Shown piece after piece: positions 44,804-56,800 of a stretch of 64,000 nucleotides of DNA (positions within the stretch are counted from its first letter, which is position 1; each line of letters starts with the position of its first letter). Both the position numbers and the translations under genes were made by a program. The notes below the pieces were generated by a model. It was not told the origin of the DNA, made no database searches, and saw only the letters and a program-made list of their open reading frames with translations. The DNA comes from Culex pipiens pallens (lineage: Eukaryota > Arthropoda > Insecta > Diptera > Culicidae). The stretch is from the NCBI RefSeq assembly GCF_016801865.2, contig NC_068937.1, positions 4,662,191 through 4,726,190 of the forward strand, written 5' to 3'.

Positions 44804-47800
44804 GTGAGTTTTCGGGGTTTTGTTTTCATTTGCTTTTTTTTGAATTTAAGAAACTAAAAATATTCATATTTGCTGCATATTATAATGGTCAAAATTCATT
44901 TCTGGATTTTTTTTGCTATCATTTTTCACAAAATTCATGATTTTTAGAAAACGTCAAAAAGTTAGTCGATATAAAATTTACTTAAATTTTGGATGTCAAA
45001 CCAAAAATTGCATTGAATTGTGTTTTATTTATTTTTATTTTTTTGACAAAGTGCACACACTTAAATCAGTAGTTGAGAATTCTGGATGGTTTAGTTCAGT
45101 AAACTATCGGTCAAAATTAACAAATTTTCACCAAAAATCACGCATATGACGAATTTAATTAGTTTTTTTTAATTCAGTTGTTTTCAGTTTACCAAACTGT
45201 TCAAGAGTTGAAGATTCGCCAAGCTTAAGTAGCCTTTCTACACCCTAACCAAAAATCATGATTTTCTGAGTACAATATCCCACTTTTCATACGATTTTTT
45301 GAAAAAAGTGGGATATTGAACTCAAAAAATCATGATTTTTGATTAGGGTGTAAACACAGTAAAAACATATAGTTAAACGCAAAAATGACGAACTTCTCGT
45401 CACAGTGTCCTGATGTAAACAATGATCGAGATCGAGCTGTCAATAAACAAAAAAGGTCATTCAAAAAAGAATTGGGTACTAAAGCCCGGTGTCAATTTTT
45501 ATGTACAACGGTAAAAAACATGATTGAAAACCATTTCTGATAACTTTTTTTCATTTTAACGCAAAAAAAAAATGACAAGACAACATTTTTTCGATGGATC
45601 AACTATGGTCCCCTTGGAACGAGCTGTCAAGCTTTTTTGTCGAGAAGGACCGCGAGGTTAATTTTTCAAAATTGATTTAAAAATCCATTTTAAACTCTTT
45701 GTGGTCGTTCAAAGGTTATTGTGCACAGAAAAATAAGCTTTATCGCTGTAAACAATAATATCAGCAATCTAAGCTTCATTTTAGGACCCAATTGGGTCCT
45801 AAAATTAGGCTTAAATTTGTGATATTATTGTTCACAACGATTAAGCTTATTATTATTATTTTTTTGAGTAAAATGACTCGTTGTACGACCGCAAAGGATT
45901 TAAAATGGATTTTTAATTCAATTTAAAAAAAAAACATCGTTCCCCTCTTTGACAGCTCGTTCGAAGGGGATCATAGTTGATCCATCGAAAAAATGTTGTC
46001 TGGTCAATTTATTTTATTGCATTAAAATGAAACAAAAGTAATCGGAAATGGTTTTAATCGTGTTTTTTCGCTGAAGATAATTTGGTGTAATTTTACCAGT
46101 TTTACCAGAGTGACCTGCATAGTCGGCTTATATAAAAGTGATTTCACATTAAGGTGACAATAAAAATTGAAAATTTTGGAAAATCTTGAAAGATTCCTCC
46201 TGGCTCATTTTTTTTACGTAAAAATAAGTAACTGTGCCAATTTTGAGCCAAATCGGTTAAGGTTAAAGGGTCTGAAAGGCACCATTCCCAATCGGCCATT
46301 TGGCGGCCATGTTTGTTTTAGAAAAACATACAAATCTTCATTCAGAATGTGTCAATCAAAAAATGGTTTTCTTTGTGTTGTTTGTTGAAGCATTTTACGT
46401 ATCGTGATTATTTTTTTATTTCAATTTACTATTTCTGAACCTACCATTCACAACCATCATTGACAGTCATTGCCTCAAAAGTGAAAGACACCATCTACGA
46501 CCTTAGTGGCCGCTTTTGATTCGTTGAGGCAAAAAAAATCCCACCAAAAGGTGACGTTTGATGTGTCGGATCATTGTCAAGTGTGGGATTCTATTGTAAA
46601 ATGTTATGATAAACAACTTTGTCGAAGACCGCAAAGCGATCCGAATTAACCTTAACGTGTTTTTTGCGATTCAAAGAAGACATTTTTGTATTAATAGGAC
46701 TCTTAAACCTTAATCGATTTGGCTCAAAATTAGCACAGTTACGTCGCCCTATTTCACATCAAACCAGCGGGCTTCAAATCAAATGTTCTCCATTTGGCCC
46801 ACATTTGTCCTGGAGGTTCCTTGGCTAACATGATAAGACTAATATTTGAATTTGTTTGGCGATTAGTGTGGCTGTAACCGAGTTAGAGTGGATTGAAAAT
46901 TGCTTTTTGCGGCAATTTTAGCAAAGGCCACATTTTTCTTGCAGAAAATCAGAAAAAAATATTTTTTCAGCAGTAGGGTCCTGAAACTCTTTATAGATTT
47001 TAATTTACAGCGGTAAAAAACATTAATTAAAATGGTTCTTATCACTTTTTTTTACATTTTAATTCAAAAAAATAAATTGACAGGACAACATTTTTTTCGA
47101 TGGATCAACTATGGTCCCCTTGGAACGAGGGAGGCGAAGTAAATTTTCACAATTGATTTAAAAATCCATTTTAAATCGATTGCGGTCGTACCAAATGTCA
47201 TTGTGCTCAGTAAAAACAAGGTTTGACGTGACATCGCTGTCAAAATACTATTTCTGAACAATTTTCGCTCAGATTTCTTTAAAGTCGTTTTGCGCAAATG
47301 GGGCATCTGTCAAATTTGAGTGAATTGCAATAAATTTTCGTTAAATTTTGAGTAAAATTCATTCAGATTTGACAGATGTCAGATTTATTGAAATCTGAGT
47401 GATATTGAATGAGCGTGTACTTAGGAGCAGAAATTGGGTCCTAAAATGAAGCTTCGATTACTGATATTATTGTTTACAACGATAAGGCTTATTTTCCTGA
47501 GTACTATGACCCTTTGTACGACCACAAAGAGTTTAAAATGGATTTTTAAATCAATTTTGAAAAATTAACCTCGCGTTCCTTCTTGACAGAAAAGGTCCTA
47601 CTTGACAGCTCGTTCCAAGGGGACCATAGTTGATCCATCGAAAAAATGTTGTTTTGTCAATAACTTTTTTTGCATAAAAATGAATAAAAGTGATCAGAAA
47701 TGGTTTTTAATCTTGTTTTTTACCGTTGTACATAAAAATTTACATAGGGCTTTAGTACCCAATTATTGAACAGAAACCCCACCAAATTTATTCCTGAGTT

Positions 47801-50800
47801 TGAGTATTTGCGGTTTTGACGAAACCTGTGAGGAAATAACTCAAAAATAAACTGTTTGAAATGAGCGTGCAGATAAAAAACTGAGAGGATAGTAAAACTA
47901 ATTTTGAATATGCGTGTAAGGTAAACCAACAATGAAGTGACTTGCACCTTAAATTCCGCGCAGTCGGATCTGAGTGAATTTCAATCGAAAATGAGGTTAA
48001 ATCCACTGAAATCTGACAGATGTCTTTTTTATTCATTTCTGAGTAGGTTCGGTATTGACGAAAACGGAGTGTTTTTAATTTTTTTTTGCTGAGATTCAGT
48101 AAAGTTTTACTGAATTTTCATCTACTGAAATTTCAGTAAACGATTCAGTAATTTAGATTTTACTGAATTCTCAGTAAACTGGTATCTGTCACTTTGACAG
48201 ATGATTTACTGAAATTTCAACAAAAGAAATGTCAACATATTTTGCTCAAAAATTCAGTCATTTTCTTGTGGCAGTTTGACAGATCATTTGCGGAAGATTC
48301 AGCAATTATTGCTGGTATTTCAGTTATCAAAATTTGATTTTGCTTGTCATTGAAAATACTGTTATAAATTCATTTATTTCATCAATCGTTCAAACCTAAA
48401 AACAGGTCGTAAGCATCGAGGCATTTGTTATTGACATTTTTCTTATCATAAACTGGGGTCAATCGGGACACATGGGGCGAATTGGGACAGCAGTTTTAAC
48501 CATGTTGGAGCACAATATTTTGATTTTTCTGGTTGGTTTCGGTTAGAACAAACTCAGATCAACAAAATGTGTACATCTATTTCTAAATTTAAAAGTTTTA
48601 AGTGCTCTTAAAACTGCTGTCCCTATTCAGACTGTAGTCCCAATTCACCCCAAATTACGGGACCTTTGGTTCTAAAGATCACAAAACAAAAAACAACACA
48701 TTTGAAAGAGGATTTTCTTTCGGCAGCATCCAAACAATAAGTCTGTAGTGACATTTCAGTTTGACAGATATGCAGTTACTGATTTTTCAGTAATGTTTTT
48801 GTTCATTACCGAATATCAGCAAACGTGATGATTTCTGAATCGCATTCAGTTATTTATTTTATTGATATGGCAACCCAAAATTTGCTGTGTAGGGATTTTT
48901 GGAAAAAAACTTTCGACTTTGGTGTTAATGGAAGAATTTCACTTAGTAAAAACACGATTAAAAACCATTTCTGATCACTTTTTTTCATTTTAATTCAAAA
49001 AAATAACTTGACAAGACAACATTTTTTCGATGGATCAACTATGGTCCCCTTGGAACGATCTGTCAAGTAGGACGTTTTCTGTCAAAAGGGGTCGCGAAGT
49101 TTAATTTAAAAAAATGGATTAAAATTTAATGTTAACCCTCTACTGCCCATTTTTTTTTGTTTTTTTATTGTTCCTGTGACCTCCTAACATTTTGAGCAAC
49201 TTTTGCTCTACGAAAAACTTTACTTCTCTTGTTTTATGTTTTTCTTGTTTTATTTTTTGTATTTTTATTTGCATTTTTCTTGTTTAGTTTATGTTTGCTT
49301 TCGGTAGTATTTAGCCTATTGTACCACCTTCTATCATTACATTGTTTGTACTTTGCTTGTTTTTCACATTTACTGCTATTAAATGACACCATTACCACTA
49401 AAATTGTAAAAAAATGCGTAGAGGCATAGTCTGGGACATCAGAAAAACTACTGCACACTTCTTTTTATTTAAAATATTGTGGATTTAGCTCGTAGCTGGA
49501 TTTTCTGGCATCTTCTCACGGTCATTGGAAACGGTCGTGGATAAACCTAGGGGTTCCCAGTTGGAGTGAAAAAAATAAATTTGTAGAAAAATTATGGATT
49601 AAAAATTTGCTTTTTTATCACTTCTCCGACATCAGGAATAATTGTTTGAACATGCTCGCAATTTTTTTATTCGGTCGGAAAAATATTATTTTTCTTGAAA
49701 AAACTTTCATTTTTAATCACATGATCACCCCTAATTCTGGCTCGATGCCGCCATCAGAGCTGAAAATGTCAGGGGTCCTTACCCGAAAATCGGCGACGCA
49801 TACACGATTTTTTCAGATCCATTCACTGAACCGCAAAACCGTGACATAAACAAACCCGACTCAGTCGTGAGTGCCCTAGCTCACTGAGCAGCTGTAATGC
49901 GAGGCAGTAGTCGACCAACGCTCATTCGACGTTGCACGCACACATATAAAGAAACAAGTTTTTACACAAAAAGTTGGTATTTATGCGTGGAAATGTAATT
50001 TTGAATATAAGTTATGGTTGTTTAAAGTGTTTTGCACAGTCTAGAACCATTCAATTGTTTAAAAATAGTCAAAATAATGTTTAGAGAGGATATTACGAGT
50101 CAGTCATACGACACGAATTGAGTGAGTGTAGCTCATTTTTTCACGTCTTTCATTCTCCAGCAGCCGACCGGCACGAGTCAGGCGGCAGTGGTTGAACGGA
50201 CACAGTAGGCTTACAGTCACATGCTAGCAGTGAACTGACATTTTGGTTTGTTTCATGTGTACGCTAGGTTGGAAACATTTTGCAGGCCTGGCCGCCATCA
50301 TGCGACCGCGTGCTCCGTTTGTTTGTCAACAAAGATGCAGTTGGATGGTGAGACGAAGTGAGGGGGGTAGAGATTTTGACATTTTTATGCCCGCATCTGG
50401 CCCGCCGCCTATTTCGTCGGTCGTTGAGTCGCCGGTTGTTTCCAGCGACCGAGTCCAGCTAGGAACTGATCGTACAATATAGGAAATGTTAGTAAAAAAA
50501 CACACCGCCAAAGTTGACCCCTAAAAAAATGATATCTTTCAAAAAATGGCAAAGTTACATAAAACAAGTAAAACTTGCAACTCATAAATTTTCTAAAATT
50601 TTAAGAGTTCGTCTTTCCAATGCTTTTTAAAGATCCCGTCTAATAGCGGGGTTGGGTTGTAGAGGGTTAAATTCTTTGCGGTTGTACTCAGAAAAATAAG
50701 CTCTGTTGTTGTGTACAATAACAACACAAATTTAAGCTTAATTTTAGGACCCAATTGTGTGAACAACAAACCACCTTTCAATTTTGATTGGTTTTCTCAA

Positions 50801-53800
50801 ATTTTCAAAATTATTTCGGTAAAACAGAAAAAAAGCAGAAATTTCACCAATACATTGCCACAGAAATTGTTGAAACTGAAAAATGTGTAATGCCGATTCT
50901 CAGTGTACGGGCGCACTGTTCGATCGACCAAAAGGGAAAAAACAAAAAAAGGTAAACAGAAAAATCATTTTTTTCGATGTGAAATTTCATCCAACATAGG
51001 GATGGAATCTCCATTGATATGATAGAATTTGCCATCAGCAAAACAAATCACGCGTTTTTTTTCTGGAATTTATCGTTTGGATTACGAAAAAAATCAAAAT
51101 CAAAAACCCAAACATTGATTTGTTGCGGTCTACCATTTGACAGCTAGTGCTTCTGTTGTGGGCTATCTCTTGACAACCGTGCGAATGTCAACTGTTGTCA
51201 GTTTGCTTTGATCGGAATAGGGTTGCCATCCCCCCGCTTAAATCATAGTTTTATACTGGGCTTAGAAAGCCATAATGCCACAAAGGAGGTCACTTACAAA
51301 AGTGACAACCCTTTATTTACATAATGAAGAGCATACACTGTAACGAGAAAACTACTCAATTTGAGTAATTTCAGGTTAGGTTACATTCCGATGAACGGAA
51401 TGTTTGACTCCAGTAAAAAATAGTTCCACATGCACCTGGGATGCTTCCAGTTAACCTTTCGCTCGTCCTCCCACAACACTTTAAGCCGGCCGATTTCCTG
51501 CAATCAAGAAGCATTAAATTCCCCGTAAACATGACACAAAGCAGGTGCATCCACACACACACACGCAACTTTTCACCCACTCCGCCAGTGTTGCCAACAT
51601 TTCTGAAAACTCGACTCGTCCTACGCACACATCAGCACGATCGGTTTACATTTTCCAGTTCTGGGAAGCGCCTCCGCAACTTTCATCAGAGTAGCCAGCA
51701 AAGCAAAGAACTGCAAATCGACCCACGCGGCGCCGCCTGCTTTGGTTTGCAAATTTGGTGCTCCGGCGAGGTTGGCGATTCTCGGACCGTTTCCATTCAT
51801 AAAGGGGCATTGAATGGGTCGAAGCTTAACCCGGCTGGATTCGGCGAAAGTGGTTCTCGCTTTGGGAGGGGGGTCCTTTTTTCTGGTTGTGTATCAATTT
51901 CGGTTGAAAGGGTAGAACTTGGCAAATGTCAAAAGTGGGTTACTGAGCTGAATTTGGTTCAAAGAGAATTGGATACAGTTTTGAAAATAAAGGTTTTGGG
52001 CAGTAATAATGTTTTGATTGAGCTCTGGCAACACTGTTGTTTACAGTTTTTGTTCACTCTTTAATGTCTTCTGTCTTTTGACATGTGGTGATGCCTACCT
52101 ACACGCACGTAAAAAATCACTAAGTTTTCGTCAAAATCGAACCCGATCGGAGATGTAACTAATAACTGCGTGTAGATCATAGCTAAAAACTAACCTCATT
52201 TTGACAGCTTCCCTGGGTTACGTCTCGGTCGGCACGATGGTCGCGTGGAGCTGCAACGCCTTCTCGAAGCTGCACGATTCCGACGCGCAACGGTTCGGCC
52301 AGCTGGAGCTCACAGACGTGGAGGAGCTGACGCAGAACCAGAAAACGTCGCTGGCCGCCACGCCGGCCCTGGCCGCGGCCGTCACGTCCGTCGTGACGTA
52401 CAAGCTGTTCTACCGCGTCGGCACGAAGCTGTTTATGCTGAGCGCGGCCACGCTCATGATTGGGGCGAACTTTTTGCTGACGTTCGGGTAAGAGTTTAAC
52501 ACGGTTGACACCTGTAGCATTGCTTGCCTTGATCATTTTGACGCTTCAACATTTTGACAGATAAACTAACTTTTTTTCTTTTTGTGCGCAGCTCCTCCTT
52601 CTGGTTCTTCAGCGTGGGGCGCATCCTGGCAGGGATCGGTGCCGGTATCACGGTCACCCTGGTGCCCCCGTACGTGGACGAATTCGGCTCGAAGCAGTAC
52701 AAACCGCTGCTGGACAGCATCCTGTACGTGCAGTTCGCGCTCGGTATCCTGGTGCAGCTGATGTCAGGTAAGGACGTTTGCCAACCTTAACGTTTGCGGT
52801 CAAAGTGACAGTTCTCGATCAGAAGCGATGCCAAAAATGCTCAACATATAGCAATTTATCAAATTTGAACTCAATAAAGGTCGAGTTGTTCTTAGTTTAA
52901 GCGTACAAAATGACAATTCTCGACTTAAAAAAATATGCACGGACGAAAAGACTTTCTTTTTCATATATTTAAAATGGTATAAAAAAACAGTCAGGTCACC
53001 CTGTTTTGATTTCAAACTCATTGACAGTTCTCGATAAAATACGTTTAAATGTTTACACGTTTTAAAATTGAAAAGAAAAAAAACATGGCAGTCTAAAAAT
53101 GTAGATTGAGTTCAGCGTGCACAGTGACAGCTCTCAATAAAACAAATATACAGGGAGCAAAAAAAATCGTCATATTTTTTGTATTTGAAAACTTAAAAAA
53201 AAACATTCTGGTCGAAAAATGCTAAAGTGACAGTTTTTGGTAAAACGTGTTGAGATTTGAAAAAAAACTAGTCCAAAAACGGATCGTAGTTTATGAGTTC
53301 AGTTCAACTTGGATAGAGATATTTGAGTTGAGTCTGTAAAGTGGCAGTTATCGAAAAAGAGCCTAGAAAAACGCCACAGCTTATTTTCAATTGTGGAAGA
53401 AATTTACCAAAAATTTTGTCCAAAAAGCTCAAAAGATAACATTTTTTCTAATTCAAACTCAATTAAGATCGAGTTATTTATTTTGAGCTCAGCGTGCACC
53501 AACGTTGCCAGATTTTTTTCTGGGAGATCTGTATTTTCTTGAAAATAAATTTGTATTTTATCTATATCATGTTGAATTCGAGACATTTAAAAACAACAGA
53601 TTTAACCTTTTTAATCATATTAAAGCATAATTGATGAAACTTTCAAATATAACATTTTAAAAAAAATCTGTACATACAGAGTTTTGGGATTTTTGGGATC
53701 GAAAAATCTGTAAAATACAGATTTATCTGTATATCTGGTTGAGCGTGCAAAGTGACAGTTCTTGCCCAGTGACAAGGTTGGTTCGAGCCTCGACTCGATT

Positions 53801-56800
53801 TAGGCTCGATCGCAAAAAATAAAAATGTATAAACATTGAAATAACGAGCCATTTTTTCAATATTTTAATGAAAAAAGTGTTTTAAAATGCATCTAGTTGT
53901 TTTGCCATCATTAGTTTCCAAAATTTTTAAGTATTGACAAACATTTTATTTTTTGCGTTTTTTTTTGCGGTGCTGTACATTGGAATTGCATTCAAATGCA
54001 AAACATTTTTAAACACGCCCAAATATGTTAAATATGATTATCAATGCAGAAAAATGCATTTAAGATTGTTTTCAGTTAATTAGGCTCCTATTTTCATGGA
54101 AATTTTGAAGTTTTTTAGAAAAATATTTGTTTGCCCCCTGACAAAAACTTTGAAAAGTATTTGCAACGGCCTAATGTTAAATAATGTTATGATCATTTTT
54201 TAGTTCTCGAAAAAATGCGTTTTTACGAAAAAAAACCTCCATTTTATAATTTTGGAATAAGGCTTTCTAGTCTGAAATTTACCAATACATTCAAAGTATG
54301 TTTACATTACAACTGGACGATTGTTTGCATCAGGTTTCCTATCTCTTTCTAGCAAAAGTTTTTTGTCAGGCGACTTCTAGCTGGTTTTTTTACTGACCGC
54401 CCGATATGTCAGCCAACATATTTCGCAGGGCTGTGACAGCTCGAGCTCGATCATTGTTTGCATCAGGACACTGTGACGAGGAGTTCGTCATTTTTGGGTT
54501 AAATTATATTTTTTTCATTGGGTCTAGAAAGCCTTATTTCAAAAATATAATAAGACATTCTAGGCCCAGTGAAAAAAATATAATTTAACTCAAAAATGAC
54601 GAACTCCTCGTCACAGTGTCCTGATGCAAACAATGATCGAGCTGTAGCTGTCACAGCCCTGCGAAGTATGTTAGCTGCCATATCGGGCAGTCAGTCAAAA
54701 AAACTAGCTAGAAGTCGCCTGACAAAAAAACTTTTGCTAGAAAGAGATGGGAAACCTGATGCAAACAAACGTCCAGCTGTCATGTAAACATACTTTGAAT
54801 GTGTTGGTAAATTTCTGACTAGAAAGCCTTATAGTCCAAAAATGATCAATAGACAACACTGTTTTGAGATTACTTTTTGAGTTAAAACTTAATTTAGATC
54901 TAGTTATGATGAGTTAAGCGTGTAAAAAAAACAGTTCTCGATACACGCACGTTCAAATTTACTCAGTTTTCGTCAAAACCGAACCTACTCATAAATGAGT
55001 AAAGTAGCCATCTGTAAGATTTGAGTGAATTTCACTCAGAATTCATCGAAAACTGAGTGAGTGAAATTCACTCATATCTGACAGATGACCCCTTTACTTA
55101 TTTCTGAGTAGGTTCGGTTATTTTAAATTTCAAAAACATTAAAAAAAATGCATTTCCAAAAATGCTTACTGCAAGAACACCACGCCGATAAGGTGAAAGA
55201 TGGCGACGACGTCGCTTGATAACACACTCCCGGCGACGCTGCTTATCATGCAAAGTCTTGCCCGGCAGGAGAAAGTTTCCATCCACTCACTATTATTTCC
55301 GCGCAAGTTGGCGACATTCGATGAATAAGCAAGCCGCGTTCAATGAATATTTGAGTAGCTTCGCGTGGAGCGAGCCCAAAATTGGGTTCGCACTCAATCA
55401 ACCTTTCGCTGCTTGAAAAATAAATAAATTCAAACTTGTCATTTCAATCACAGCTGACAGCTTAAAACAAGGACGATGAAAAGCGACTTCCGCGCCCATA
55501 AAGGAAACAAAGCATGCCGTGGGATTTGCGAGAAAAAAAAAAAAAAAACAGTGGAAAAGTGTACCTTTTTCTCTCAAAGAAAGTTGTTTCCGGCACGGGC
55601 TGCTGCGATGACAAACTCGACACGAACAAGCTGTAACCAACTGGCTTACTGCTCACTGATTTCGTCTCGTTTCGGCGGAATTGAAAAAGGAAACCCCCCG
55701 GATCGGATTACGGGTCCAACATTTCTTTCTTGGAAATGAGTTATGGATTTCGCATTTCTTGGCGTAAAGGCTGGGACTAGATTAAATTTCTCCGGAAACC
55801 GCGCGTCCCCGTTGCCGGGGTTAATTCGATGAATTGATGGCTTCGTGCGAGCTGCGCTGAGTTGGAACGCGTTATCAGCACGTGGCTTCTTCCTGGAGTC
55901 GTTCGTTTTTATTCGCCGGGCGCCTACTGCGTTTATCGCGGTGCTCCCGGTGTTATCGGTGAATCCGGTGTGCCACTTTCTTCGAAAGCACCGCTTTAAA
56001 GAAAGTGAATTTGGAGCGAATGTTGAAGTTTTCACCCAAAATTGAGTATGCTTACGTTTGCGTGTAACTTTGACAGTGCCGTTAAATGTCAACCGTCCAG
56101 ACGCATCCGTCAATCGGATTAAAACGCTATCGCGTGGCCTGCTCGGTTCCGTAAATCCAGCGGGAAATGTCACCCAGATAAAGGCTCCATCTCCGGCGCC
56201 ATCAATTCGACACTTAAATGTCGGGAAATTCCTCTCCAAGAGCCGGCAAAAGCCGAACTGTAATTAACACCCAGCTGCCCATTCACGTGGTCGCCCTCCT
56301 CCTCCAAGTAACGCCTAATCGCCTTACGAGACCGTAAAGTTCTCCTCCATTCTCGCCGTTGACCTCCTCCTCCTCAAAGCAAATGACCCCCAGGAGGGTG
56401 ACCCGCACCGCAGTCAACGACATGGTGATAATCGTTACGCAATTCCCCCTCCAAGTAGGCTCTGCCGTCCTCCTTCTCGTCGAAAAAATCTCATTTCAGC
56501 TCCTTTTCCGCCTACTTGGTTAAGGCCTCCTGCTTCTTTTTTTTTCGAGAGGCGAAATCACGCGTTCGATTCCGGATTCCGGAAGGGGCGTTTGACGTTT
56601 ACGCACACGTGGTCCATTGGATGCTCGTTGGCGTTGACAATCTGTGTCCGAGTTGATGATTTGGCCGTTTTTCTTTCTTCGCGCCATCTCTTGACAATCT
56701 CGTAATTATTATCTCAGGGAAGAAAAGAGGGGACGCGAACGAGGTTCGTAAAGAAAGTTGCGTCAAAGTTGCGTTGTGTTTGTTCCGTGGGATTTACGAC

